From Hydractinia symbiolongicarpus (Eukaryota > Cnidaria > Hydrozoa > Anthoathecata > Hydractiniidae), in the NCBI RefSeq assembly GCF_029227915.1, contig NC_079885.1, forward strand, positions 4,962,001 to 5,026,000: 64,000 nt of DNA, read 5' to 3'. Every line of letters starts with the position of its first letter. Position 1 is the first letter of the stretch. The position numbers and the translations under genes were made by a program. Below are positions 12,801 through 26,200 of this stretch, piece by piece. Under the pieces are notes generated by a model. It saw only the letters and a list, made by a program, of their open reading frames with translations, was not told where the DNA came from and ran no database searches.

Positions 12801-15150
12801 ATCGCAAAAAGGTCAGTAAATACATGTTGGTACGAATATGTGACACAACCGTTGAAACTCAAACGGTTTGACACCGTTAGAAAGTCAATGAAATGTAGTT
12901 TTTGAACTGTCTCTATTTATTCAGTGCGTGCTAACGGCCAGGTTTGGTCCCACATTAAAAAAAGACTTGTTTATCTAAATTTTTAATTAAAGCGCTACCA
13001 CAGAACCTAGTGTAATCTCTGAATTCCAGCAATCATGTCAAGTTAAAAAGGATGTTATTCCTTGGAGTCCAATTCTCTCATTTGTCACATTCATTAGGTC
13101 ACAGTCCAAAGTTACTTCAATTAAATCCCAGAGTCAATCGTTTCACCGTTTAAAGCGATGCAACATAGTAATGTCCGAAAAATATCGCTAAATACATGTT
13201 GGTACGAATATGCGACGCAACTGTTGTAACTCAAGCGTATTTATATCGCTAAAACGTGAATGAAATGTAGTTTTTAAAACTGTTCCTACTTATTCAGCGT
13301 GTGCTAACGGCGAGGATTGGTCCCACATTAAAAGAAGACTTATTTATCTAAATTTTTAATTAACGTGCTACCACAGAACCTAGTGTAATCTCTGAATTCT
13401 AGCAATCATGTCAAGTTAAAAAGGATGTTATTCCTTGGAGTCCAATTCGCTCATTTGTCACATTCATAAGGTCACAGTCCAAAGTTACTTCAATTAAATC
13501 CCAGAGTCAATCGTTTCACCGTTTAAAGCGATGCAACATAGTAATGTCCGAAAAATATCGCTAAATACATGTTGGTACGAATATGTGACACAACCGTTGT
13601 AACTCAAACGGTTTGACACCGTTAGAAAGTCAATGCAATGTTGTTTTTGAAACTGTTCCTATTTATTCAGCGCGTGCTAACGGCCAGGTTTGGTCCCACA
13701 TTAAAAAAAGACTTATTTATCTAAATTTTTAATTAAAGCGCTACCACAGAACTTGTGTATTCTCTGAATTCCAGCAATCATGTCAAGTTAAAAAGGATGT
13801 TATTCCTTGGAGTCCAATTAGCTGATTTATCACATTTATAAGGTCACCGTCCAGAATCAGTTCAATTAAGTCCCACAGTCAATCGTTTCACTGTTAAAAG
13901 CGATACAACTTAGTAATATCGCAAAAAGGTTAGGAAATACATGTTGGTACGAATATGTGACACAACCGTTGTAACTCAAACAGTTTGACACCGTTAGAAA
14001 GTTAATGAAATGTAGTTTTTGAACTGTCTCTATTTCTTCAGCGCGTGCTAACGGCCAGGATTGGTCCCACAGTAAAAAAAGACTTATTTACCTAAATTTT
14101 TAATTGAAGCGCTAACACAGCGCCCTGTGTAATCGCTGAGTTCCAGCAATCATGTCAAATTAAGAAGAATGTTACTCCTTGGAGTCCAATTGGCCCATTT
14201 ATCACATTTATAAGGTCACAGTCCAAAGTCAGTTCAATTAAGTCCCACAGTCAAACGTTTCACTATTTAAAGCGATGCAACCTAGTAATATCCGAATAAT
14301 ATCGTTAAATACATGTTGATACGAATATGCAACGCAACCGTTGTAACTCAAAGAGATTTATATCGCTAAAAAGTCAATGAAATGTAGTTTTTGAAACTAT
14401 TCCTATTTATTCAGCGCGTGCTAACGGCCAGGTTTGGTCCCACTTTAAAAAAAGACTTATTTATCTAAATTTTTAATTAAAGCGCTACCACAGAACTTGT
14501 GTAATCTCTGAATTCCAGCAATCATGTCAAGTGGATGTTATTCCTTGGAGTCCAATTAGCTGATTTATCACATTTATAAGGTCACAGTCCAGAATCAGTT
14601 CAATTAAGTCCCACAGTCAATCGTTTCTCTGTTAAAAGCGATACTACATAGTAATATCGCAAAAAGGTCAGTAAATACATGTTGGTACGAATATGTGACA
14701 CAACCGTTGTAACTCAAACGGTTTGACACCGTTAGAAAGTCAATGAAATGTAGTTTTTGAACTGTCTCTATTTATTCAGTGCGTGCTAACGGCCAGGTTT
14801 GGTCCCACATTAAAAAAAGACTTGTTTATCTAAATTTTTAATTAAAGAGCTACCACAGAACCTAGTGTAATCTCTGAATTCCAGCAATCATGTCAAGTTA
14901 AAAAGGATGTTATTCCTTGGAGTCCAATTCGCTCATTTGTCACATTCATAAGGTCACAGTCCAGAATCAGTTCAATTAAGTCCCACAGTCAATCGTTTCA
15001 CTGTTAAAAGCGATACAACTTAGTAATATCGGAAAAAGGTCATTAAATACATCTTGGTACGAATATGTGACACAACCGTTGTAACTCAAACGGTTTGACA
15101 CCGTTAGAAAGTCAATGAAATGTAGTTTTTGAACTGTCTCTATTTCTTCA
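9140..15150 (+). repeat. 8-monomer higher-order repeat, two copies (period ~2,977 bp)
   Basis: Landmarks recur 2,977 bp apart: 'cgtgtgctaacggcgagg' (10,321 and 13,298), the variant 'tcccactttaaa' (11,461 and 14,438) and 'agaacttgtg' (9,654 and 12,631). After a 6-bp loss in copy 2 at about 14,528 (the usual 'gtcaagttaaaaaggatg' reads 'gtcaagtggatg') the offset becomes 2,971. Around 9,816-9,990 the copies carry different monomer variants, so a conversion or unequal exchange affected one of them. The rare 'catcttgg' core appears three times, at about 9,846, 12,077 and 15,048. Confidence 0.85.
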
Positions 15151-15800
15151 GCGCGTGCTAACGGCCAGGATTGGTATCACAGTAAAAGAAGACTTATTTA
15201 TCTAAATTTATAATTAAAACGCTACCGCAGCGCCCAGTGTAACCGCTGAGTTCCAGCAATCATGTCAAATTAAGAAGAATGTTACTCCTTGGAGTCCAAT
15301 TGGTTCATTTATCACATTTATAAGGTCACAGTCCAAAATCAGTTCAATTAAGTCCCACAGTCAATCGTTTGACTGTTAAAAGCGATACAACTTAGTAATA
15401 TCGCAAAAAGGTCAGTAAATACATGTTGGTACGAATATGTGACACAACCGTTGTAACTCAAACGGTTTGACACCGTTAGAAAGTCAATGAAATGCAGTTT
15501 TTGAACTGTCTCTATTTATTCAGTGCGTGCTAACGGCCAGGTTTGGTCCCACATTAAAAAAAGACTTGTTTATCTAAATTTTTAAATAAAGCGCTACCAC
15601 AGAACCTAGTGTAATCTCTGAATTCCAGCAATCATGTCAAGTTAAAAAGGATGTTATTCCTTGGAGTCCAATTCGCTCATTTGTCACATTCATAAGGTCA
15701 CAGTCCAAAGTTACTTCAATTAAACCCCAGAGTCAATCGTTTCACCGTTTAAAGCGATGCAACATAGTAATGTCCGAAAAATATCGCTAAATACATGTTG
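15151..15800 (+). repeat. Transitional monomers between HOR blocks
   Basis: About two monomers join the 2,977-bp HOR to the dimer block. The first repeats the rare 'ggtatcacagtaaaagaag' of 9,969 at 15,173. It then has a type A right half following a left part that resembles the monomer near 1,850 ('aaaacgctaccgcag'). No gene or non-satellite sequence is present. Confidence 0.8.
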
Positions 15801-17290
15801 GTACGAATATGCGACGCAACTGTTGTAACTCAAACAGATTTATATCGCTAAAAAGTCAATGAAATGTTGTTTTTGAAACTGTTCCTATTTATTCAGCGCG
15901 TGCTAACGTCCAGGTTTGGTCCCACATTAAAAAAAGACTTATTTATCTAAATTTTTAATTAAAGCGCTACCACAGAACTTAGTGTAATCTCTGAATTCCA
16001 GCAATCATGTCAAGTTAAAAAGGATGTTATTCCTTGGAGTCCAATTAGCTGATTTATCACATTCATAAGGTCACAGTCCAGAATCAGTTCAATTAAGTCC
16101 CACAGTCAATCGTTTCACTGTTAAAAGCGATACAACTTAGTAATATCGCAAAAAGGTCAGTAAATACATGTTGGTACGAATATGTGACACAACCGTTGTA
16201 ACTCAAACGGTTTGACACCGTTAGAAAGTCAATGAAATGTAGTTTTTGAACTGTCTCTATTTATTCAGTGCGTGCTAACGGCCAGGTTTGGTCCCACATT
16301 AAAAAAAGACTTGTTTATCTAAATTTTTAATTAAAGCGCTACCACAGAACCTAGTGTAATCTCTGAATTCCAGCAATCATGTCAAGTTAAAAAGGATGTT
16401 ATTCCTTGGAGTCCAATTCGCTCATTTGTCACATTCATAAGGTCACAGTCCAAAGTTACTTCAATTAAATCCCAGAGTCAATCGTTTCACCGTTTAAAGC
16501 GATGCAACATAGTAATGTCCGAAAAATATCGCTAAATACATGTTGGTACGAATATGCGACGCAACTGTTGTAACTCAAACAGATTTATATCGCTAAAAAG
16601 TCAATGAAATGTTGTTTTTGAAACTGTTCCTATTTATTCAGCGCGTGCTAACGTCCAGGTTTGGTCCCACATTAAAAAAAGACTTATTTATCTAAATTTT
16701 TAATTAAAGCGCTACCACAGAACTTAGTGTAATCTCTGAATTCCAGCAATCATGTCAAGTTAAAAAGGATGTTATTCCTTGGAGTCCAATTAGCTGATTT
16801 ATCACATTCATAAGGTCACAGTCCAGAATCAGTTCAATTAAGTCCCACAGTCAATCGTTTCACTGTTAAAAGCGATACAACTTAGTAATATCGCAAAAAG
16901 GTCAGTAAATACATGTTGGTACGAATATGCGACGCAACTGTTGTAACTCAAACAGATTTATATCGCTAAAAAGTCAATGAAATGTTGTTTTTGAAACTGT
17001 TCCTATTTATTCAGCGCGTGCTGACGTCCAGGTTTGGTCCCACATTAAAAAAAGACTTATTTATCTAAATTTTTAATTAAAGCGCTACCACAGAACTTAG
17101 TGTAATCTCTGAATTCCAGCAATCATGTCAAAATAAAAAGGATGTTATTCCTTGGAGTACAATTAGCTGATATATCACATTCATAAGGTCACAGTCCAGA
17201 ATCAGTTCAATTAAGTCCCACAGTCAATCGTTTCACTGTTAAAAGCGATACAACTTAGTATTATCTCAAAAAGGTCAGTAAATACATGTT
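15800..17290 (+). repeat. A-B dimer higher-order repeat (period ~745 bp)
   Basis: A dimer of one type A and one type B monomer recurs at 745 bp, for example 'gcaactgttgtaactc' at 15,816 and 16,561, each followed by 'gaaatgttgtttttgaaac' and 'cgtccaggtttgg'. A third, one-monomer step (about 16,930) breaks the dimer phase, through the type A-to-B switch described under findings. Confidence 0.85.
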
Positions 17291-20200
17291 GGTACGAATA
17301 TGTGACACAACCGTTGTAACTCAAACGGTTTGACACCGTTAGAAAGTCAATGAAATGTAGTTTTTGAACTGTCTCTATTTATTCAGTGCGTGCTAACGGC
17401 CAGGTTTGGTCCCACATTAAAAAAAGACTTGTTTATCTAAATTTTTAATTAAAGCGCTACCACAGAACCTAGTGTAATCTCTGAATTCCAGCAATCATGT
17501 CAAGTTAAAAAGGATGTTATTCCTTGGAGTCCAATTCGCTCATTTGTCACATTCATAAGGTCACAGTCCAAAGTTACTTGAATTAAATCCCAGAGTCAAT
17601 CGTTTCACCGTTTAAAGCGATGCAACATAGTAATGTCCGAAAAATATCGCTAAATACATGTTGGTACGAATATGCGACGCAACTGTTGTAACTCAAACAG
17701 ATTTATATCGCTAAAAAGTCAATGAAATGTAGCTCTTGAATCTGTTCCTATTTACTCAGCGCGTGCTAGCGGCCAGGTTTGGTCCCACATTAAAAAAAAG
17801 ACTTATTTATCTAAATTTTTAATTAAAGCGCTACCACAGAACTTAGTGTAATTTCTGAATTCCAGCAATCATGTCAAGTTAAAAGGGATGTTATTCCTTG
17901 GAGTCCAATTAGCTGATTTATCACATTCATAAGGTCACAGTCCAGAATCAGTTCAATTAAGTCCCACAGTCAATCGTTTCACTGTTAAAAGCGATACAAC
18001 TTAGTAATATCGGAAAAAGGTCAGTAAATACATGTTGGTACGAATATGTGACACAACCGTTGTAACTCAAACGGTTTGACAACGTTAGAAAGTCAATGAA
18101 ATGTAGTTTTTAAACTGTCTCTATTTCTTCAGCGCGTGCTAACGGCCAGGATTGGTCCCACAGTAAAAGAAGACTTATTTATCTAAATTTTTAATTAATA
18201 CGCTACCGCAGCGCCCAGTGTAACCGCTGAGTTCCAGCAATCATGTCAAATTAAGAAGAATGTTTCTCCTTGGAGTCCAATTGGTTCATTTATCACATTT
18301 ATAAGGTCACAGTCCAAAGTCAGTTCAATTAAGTCCCACAGTCAATCGTTTCACTGTTAAAAGCTATGCAACTAAGTAATATCGGAAAAAATCACTAAAT
18401 ACATATGGGTACGAATATGTGACGCAACCGTTGTAACTCAAACGGATTGACACTGTTAGAAAGTCAATGAAATGTGGTTTTTAAAACTGTTTCTATTTCT
18501 TCAGCGCGAACTAACTGCTAGGATTGGTTCCACAGATAAAAATGACTTATTTAACTTAATTTGTAAATAAAGCGCTGCCACAGCGCCCACTGTAATCGCT
18601 GAGTTCCAACAATCATGTCAAATTAAGAAGAATGTTATTTCTTGTAGTTAAACTGGCTTATTTATCACATTCAAAAGGTCACACACTTTAATTAAGTCCC
18701 ACAGTCAAACATTTAACTGTTCAAAGCGATGCAACCTAGTAATATCCGAATAATTTCGCTAAATACATGTTGGTACGAATATGCGACGCAACCGTTGTAA
18801 CTCAAACAGATTTATATCGCTAAAAAGTCAATGAAATGTTGTTTTTGAAACTGTTCCTATTTATTCAGCGCGTGCTAACGTCCAGGTTTGGTCCCACATT
18901 AAAAAAAGACCTTTTTATCTAAATTTTTAATTAAAGCGCTACCACAGAACCTAGTGTATTCTCTGAATTCCAGCAATCATGTCAAGTTAAAAAGGATGTT
19001 ATTCCTTGGAGTCCAATTCGCTCATTTGTCACATTCATAAGGTCACAGTCCAAAGTTACTTCAATTAAATCCCAGAGTCAATCGTTTCACCGTTTAAAGC
19101 GATGCAACATAGTAATGTCCGAAAAATATCGCTAAATACATGTTGGTACGAATATGCGACGCAACTGTTGTAACTCAAACAGATTTATATCGCTAAAAAG
19201 TCAATGAAATGTTGTTTTTGAAACTGTTCCTATTTATTCAGCGCGTGCTAACGTCCAGGTTTGGTCCCACATTAAAAAAAGACTTATTTATCTAAATTTT
19301 TAATTAAAGCGCTACCACAGAACTTAGTGTAATCTCTGAATTCCAGCAATCATGTCAAGTTAAAAAGGATGTTATTCCTTGGAGTCCAATTAGCTGATTT
19401 ATCACATTCATAAGGTCACAGTGAAGAATCAGTTCAATTAAGTCCCACAGTCAATAGTTTCACTGTTAAAAGCGATACAACTTAGTAATATCGCAAAAAG
19501 GTCAGTAAATACATGTTGGTACGAATATGCGACGCAACTGTTGTAACTCAAACAGATTTATATCGCTAAAAAGTCAATGAAATGTTGTTTTTGAAACTGT
19601 TCCTATTTATTCAGCGCGTGCTAACGTCCAGGTTTGGTCCCACATTAAAAAAAGACTTATTTATCTAAATTTTTAATTAAAGCGCTACCACAGAACTTAG
19701 TGTAATCTCTGAATTCCAGCAATCATGTCAAGTTAAAAAGGATGTTATTCCTTGGAGTACAATTAGCTGATATATCACATTCATAAGGTCACAGTCCAGA
19801 ATCAGTTCAATTAAGTCCCACAGTCAATCGTTTCACTGTTAAAAGCGATACAACTTAGTATTATCTAAAAAAGGTCAGTAAATACATGTTGGTACGAATA
19901 TGTGACACAACCGTTGTAACTCAAACGGTTTGACACCGTTAGAAAGTCAATGAAATGTAGTTTTTGAACTGTCTCTATTTATTCAGTGCGTGCTAACGGC
20001 CAGGTTTGGTCCCACATTAAAAAAACTTGTTTATCTAAATTTTTAATTAAAGCGCTACCACAGAACCTAGTGTAATCTCTGAATTCCAGCAATCATGTCA
20101 AGTTAAAAAGGATGTTATTCCTTGGAGTCCAATTCGCTCATTTGTCACATTCATAAGCTCACAGTCCAAAGTTACTTGAATTAAATCCCAGAGTCAATCG

Positions 20201-21760
20201 TTTCACCGTTTAAAGCGATGCAACATAGTAATGTCCGAAAAATATCGCTAAATACATGTTGGTACGAATATGCGACGCAACTGTTGTAACTCAAACAGAT
20301 TTATATCGCTAAAAAGTCAATGAAATGTAGCTCTTGAATCTGTTCCTATTTACTCAGCGCGTGCTAGCGGCCAGGTTTGGTCCCACATTAAAAAAAAGAC
20401 TTATTTATCTAAATTTTTAATTAAAGCGCTACCACAGAACTTAGTGTAATTTCTGAATTCCAGCAATCATGTCAAGTTAAAAGGGATGTTATTCCTTGGA
20501 GTCCAATTAGCTGATTTATCACATTCATAAGGTCACAGTCCAGAATCAGTTCAATTAAGTCCCACAGTCAATCGTTTCACTGTTAAAAGCGATACAACTT
20601 AGTAATATCGGAAAAAGGTCAGTAAATACATGTTGGTACGAATATGTGACACAACCGTTGTAACTCAAACGGTTTGACAACGTTAGAAAGTCAATGAAAT
20701 GTAGTTTTTAAACTGTCTCTATTTCTTCAGCGCGTGCTAACGGCCAGGATTGGTCCCACAGTGAAAGAAGACTTATTTATCTAAATTTTTAATTAATACG
20801 CTACCGCAGCGCCCAGTGTAACCGCTGAGTTCCAGCAATCATGTCAAATTAAGAAGAATGTTTCTCCTTGGAGTCCAATTGGTTCATTTATCACATTTAT
20901 AAGGTCACAGTCCAAAGTCAGTTCAATTAAGTCCCACAGTCAATCGTTTCACTGTTAAAAGCTATGCAACTAAGTAACATCGGAAAAAATCACTAAATAC
21001 ATATGGGTACGAATATGTGACGCAACCGTTGTAACTCAAACGGATTGACACTGTTAGAAAGTCAATGAAATGTGGTTTTTAAAACTGTTTCTATTTCTTC
21101 AGCGCGAACTAACTGCTAGGATTGGTTCCACAGATAAAAATGACTTATTTAACTTAATTTGTAAATAAAGCGCTGCCACAGCGCCCAGTGTAATCGCTGA
21201 GTTCCAACAATCATGTCAAATTAAGAAGAATGTTATTTCTTGTAGTTAAACTGGCTTATTTATCACATTCAAAAGGTCACACACTTTAATTAAGTCCCAC
21301 AGTCAAACATTTAACTGTTCAAAGCGATGCAACCTAGTAATATCCGAATAATTTCGCTAAATACATGTTGGTACGAATATGCGACGCAACCGTTGTAACT
21401 CAAACAGATTTATATCGCTAAAAAGTCAATGAAATGTTGTTTTTGAAACTGTTCCTATTTATTCAGCGCGTGCTAACGTCCAGGTTTGGTCCCACATTAA
21501 AAAAAGACCTTTTTATCTAAATTTTTAATTAAAGCGCTACCACAGAACCTAGTGTATTCTCTGAATTCCAGCAATCATGTCAAGTTAAAAAGGATGTTAT
21601 TCCTTGGAGTCCAATTCGCTCATGTGTCACATTCATAAGGTCACAGTCCAAAGTTACTTCAATTAAATCCCAGAGTCAATCGTTTCACCGTTTAAAGCGA
21701 TGCAACATAGTAATGTCCGAAAAATATCGCTAAATACATGTTGGTACGAATATGCGACGC
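16320..21760 (+). repeat. 7-monomer higher-order repeat, two full copies plus partial third (period ~2,598 bp)
   Basis: About 16,320-18,917 matches about 18,918-21,515, with a partial third copy to about 21,760. The private variant 'gtagctcttgaatctg' occurs at about 17,729 and 20,327, offset 2,598. 'ggagtacaattagctgata' occurs at about 17,154 and 19,754, offset 2,600; the 2-bp change is explained by a 2-base loss at about 20,022 ('taaaaaaacttg' for the usual 'taaaaaaagacttg'). Two short type B-like monomers with the 9-bp deletion (18,677 and 21,275) sit in the same place in both copies. Confidence 0.88.
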
Positions 21761-23210
21761 AACCGTTGTAACTCAAGCGGATTTATATCGCTAAAAAGTC
21801 AATGAAATGTAGTTTTTGAAACTGTTCCTACTTATTCAGCGTGTGCTAACGGCGAGGATTGGTCCCACATTAAAAGAAGACTTATTTATCTAAATTTTTA
21901 ATTAAAGTGCTACCACAGAACCTAGTGTAATCTCTGAATTCCAGCAATCATGTCAAGTTAAAAAGGATGTTATTCCCTGGAGTCCAAATGGCTCATTTAT
22001 CACATTTATAAGGTCACAGTCCAGAATCAGTTCAATTAAGTCCCACAGTCAATCGTTTCACTGTTAAATGTGATACAACTTAGTAATATCGGAAAAAGGT
22101 CACTAAACACATGTTGGTACGAATATGTGACACAACCGTTGTAACTCAAACGGTTTGACACCGTTAGAAAGTTAATGAAATGTAGTTTTTGAACTGTCTC
22201 TATTTCTTCAGCGCGTGCTAACGGCCAGGATTGGTCCCACAGTAAAAAAAGACTTTTTTACCTAAATTTTTAATTAAAGCGCTAACACAGCGCCCTGTGT
22301 AATCGCTGAGTTCCAGCAATCATGTCAAATTAAGAAGAATGTTACTCCTTGTAGTCCAATTGGCCCATTTATCACATTTATAAGGTCACAGTCCAAAGTC
22401 AGTTCAATTAAGTCCCACAGTCAAACGTTTCACTATTTAAAGCGATGCAACCTAGTAATATCCGAATAATATCGTTAAATACATGTTGGTACGAATATGC
22501 AACGCAACCGTTGTAACTCAAAGAGATTTATATCGCTAAAAAGGCAATGAAATGTAGTTTTTGAAACTGTTCCTATTTATTCAGCGCGTGCTAACGGCCA
22601 GGTTTGGTCCCACAGTAAAAAAAGACTTATTTATCTAAATTTTTAATTAAAGCGTTACCACAGAACTTGTGTAATCTCTGAATTCCAGCAATCATGTCAA
22701 GTTAAAAAGGATGTTATTCCTTGGAGTCCAATTAGCTGATTTATCAAATTTATAAGGTCACAGTCCATAATCAATTCAATTAAGTCCCACAGTCAATCGT
22801 TTCACTGTTAAAAGCGATACAACTTAGTAATGTCGCAAAAAGGTCAGAAAATACATGTTGGTACGAATATGTGACACAACCGTTGTAACTCAAACAGTTT
22901 GACACCGTTAGAAAGTTAATGAAATGTAGTTTTTGAACTGTCTCTATTTCTTCAGCGCGTGCTAACGGCCAGGATTGGTCCCACAGTAAAAAAAGACTTT
23001 TTTACCTAAATTTTTAATTAAAGCGCTAACACAGCGCCCTGTGTAATCGCTGAGTTCCAGCAATCATGTCAAATTAAGAAGAATGTTACTCCTTGTAGTG
23101 CAATTGGCCCATTTATCACATTTATAAGGTCACAGTCCAAAGTCAGTTCAATTAAGTCCCACAGTCAAACGTTTCACTATTTAAAGCGATGCAACCTAGT
23201 AATATCCGAA
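21761..23210 (+). repeat. Dimer repeat (period 744 bp)
   Basis: Alternating A and B monomers after the 2,598-bp HOR. The private variant 'gacttttttacctaaattt' recurs at 22,251 and 22,995, offset 744, and both are followed by 'gttactccttgtagt'. No gene or non-satellite DNA. Confidence 0.82.
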
Positions 23211-26200
23211 TAATTTCGCTAAATACATGTTGGTACGAATATGCGACGCAACCGTTGTAACTCAAACAGACTTATATCGCTAAAAAGTCAATGAAATGTA
23301 GTTTTTGAACCGTCTCTATTTCTTCAGCGGGAATTAACTGCTAGGATTGGTTTCACAGATAAAAATGACTTATTTAACTTAATTTGTAAATAAAGCGCTG
23401 CCACAGCGACCAGTGTAATCGCTCAGTTCCAACAATCATGTCAAATTAAGAAGAATGTTATTTCTTGTAGTCAAACTGGCTCATTTATCACATTCAAAAG
23501 GTCACACACTTTAATTAAGTCCCACGGTCAAACATTTAACTGTTTAAAGCGATGCAACCTAGTAATATCCGAATAATTTCGCTAAATACATGTTGGTACG
23601 AATATGCGACGCAACCGTTGTAACTCAAGCAGATTTATATCGCTAAAATGTCAATGAAATGTAGCTTTTGAAACTGTTCCTATTTATTCAGTGCGTGCTA
23701 ACGGCCAGGTTTGGTCCCACATTAAAAAATAACTTATTTATCTTAATTTTGAAATAAAGCGCTAACACAGCGCCCTGTGTAATCGCTGAGTTCCAGCAAT
23801 CATGTCAAATTAAGAAGAATGTTACTCCTTGGAGTCCAATTGGCCCATTTATCACATTTATAAGGTCACAGTCCAAAGTCAGTTCAATTAAGTCCCACAG
23901 TCAAACGTTTCACTATTTAAAGCGATGCAACCTAGTAATATCCGAATAATATCGTTAAATACATGTTGGTACGAATATGCAATGCAACCGTTGTAACTCA
24001 AAGAGATTTATATCGCTAAAAAGTCAATGAAATGTAGTTTTTAAAACTGTTCCTATTTATTCAGCGCGTGCTAACGGCCAGGTTTGGTCCCACATTAAGA
24101 AAAGACTTATTTATCTAAATTTTTAATTAAAGCGCTACCACAGAACTTGTGTAATCTCTGAATTCCAGCAATCATGTCAAGTTAAAAAGGATGTTATTCC
24201 TTGCAGTCCAATTAGCTGATTTATCACATTTATAAGGTCACAGTCCAGAATCAGTTCAATTAAGTCCCACAGTCAATCGTTTCACTGTTAAAAGCAATGC
24301 AACTTAGTAATATCGGAAAAAACCAATAAATACATATGGGTACGAAGATGTGACGCAACCGTTGTAACTCAAACGGATTCATACCGCTAGAAAGTCAATG
24401 AAATGTAGTTTTTGAACTGTCTTTATTTCTTCAGCGCGTGCTAACGGCCAGGATTGGTCCCACAGTAAAAAAAGACTTATTTATCTAAATTTTTAATTAA
24501 AGCGCTACCACAGCGCCCAGTGTAATCGCTGAGTTCCAGCAATCATGTCAAATTAAGAAGAATGTTACTCCTTGGAGTCCAATTGGTTCATTTATCACAT
24601 TTATAAGGTCACAGTCCAAAGTCAGTTCAATTAAGTCCCACAGTCAATCGTTTCACTGTTAAAAGCGACGCAACTAAGTAATATCGGAAAAAATCACTAA
24701 ATACATATGGGTACGAATATGCAACGCAACCGTTGTAACTCAAAGAGATTTATATCGCTAAAAAGGCAATGAAATGTAGTTTTTGAAACTGTTCCTATTT
24801 ATTCAGCGCGTGCTAACGGCCAGGTTTGGTCCCACAGTAAAAAAAGACTTATTTATCTAAATTTTTAATTAAAGCGTTACCACAGAACTTGTGTAATCGC
24901 TGAGTTCCAACAATCATGTCAAATTAAGAAGAATGTTATTTCTTGTAGTCAAACTGGCTCATTTATCACATTCAAAAGGTCACACACTTCAATTAAGTCC
25001 AACGGTCAAACGTTTCACTGTTAAAAGCGATGCAACTTAGTAATATCCGAATAATTTCGCTAAATACATGTTGGTACGAATATGCGACGCAACCGTTGTA
25101 ACTCAAACAGATTTATATCGCTAAAAAGTCAATGAAATGTAGTTTTTGAACTGTCTCTATTTCTTCAGCGGGAATTAACTGCTAGGATTGGTTCCACAGA
25201 TAAAAATGACTTATTTAACTTAATTTGTAAATAAAGCGCTGCCACAGCGACCAGTGTAATCGCTCAGTTCCAACAATCATGTCAAATTAAGAAGAATGTT
25301 ATTTCTTGTAGTCAAACTGGCTCATTTATCACATTCAAAAGGTCACTCACTTCAATTAAGTCCCACGGTCAAACATTTAACTGTTTAAAGCGATGCAACC
25401 TAGTAATATCCGAATGATTTCGCTAAATACATGTTGGTACGAATATGCGACGCAACCGTTGTAACTCAAACAGATTTATATCGCTAAATAGTCAATGAAA
25501 TGCAGCTTTTGAAACTGTTCCTATTTATTCAGTGCGTGCTAACAGCCAGGTTTGGTCCCACATTAAAAAATGACTTATTTATCTTAATTTTTAAATAAAG
25601 CGCTAACACAGCGCCCTGTGTAATCGCTGAGTTCCAGCAATCATGTCAAATTAAGAAGAATGTTACTCCTTGGAGTCCAATTGGCCCATTTATCACATTT
25701 ATAAGGTCACAGTCCAACGTCAGTTCAATTAAGTCCCACAGTCAAACGTTTCACTATTTAAAGCGATGCAACCTAGTAATATCCGAATAATATCGTTAAA
25801 TACATGTTGGTACGAATATGCAACGCAACCGTTGTAACTCAAAGAGATTTATATCGCTAAAAAGTCAATGAAATGTAGTTTTTGAAACTGTTCCTATTTA
25901 TTCAGCGCGTGCTAACGGCCAGGTTTGGTCCCACATTAAGAAAAGACTTATTTATCTAAATTTTTAATTAAAGCGCTACCACAGAACTTGTGTAATCTCT
26001 GAATTCCAGCAATCATGTCAAGTTAAAAAGGATGTTATTCCTTGGAGTCCAATTAGCTGATTTATCACATTTATAAGGTCACAGTCCAGAATCAGTTCAA
26101 TTAAGTCCCACAGTCAATCGTTTCACTGTTAAAAGCAATGCAACTTAGTAATATCGGAAAAAAACAATAAATACATATGGGTACGAAGATGTGACGCAAC

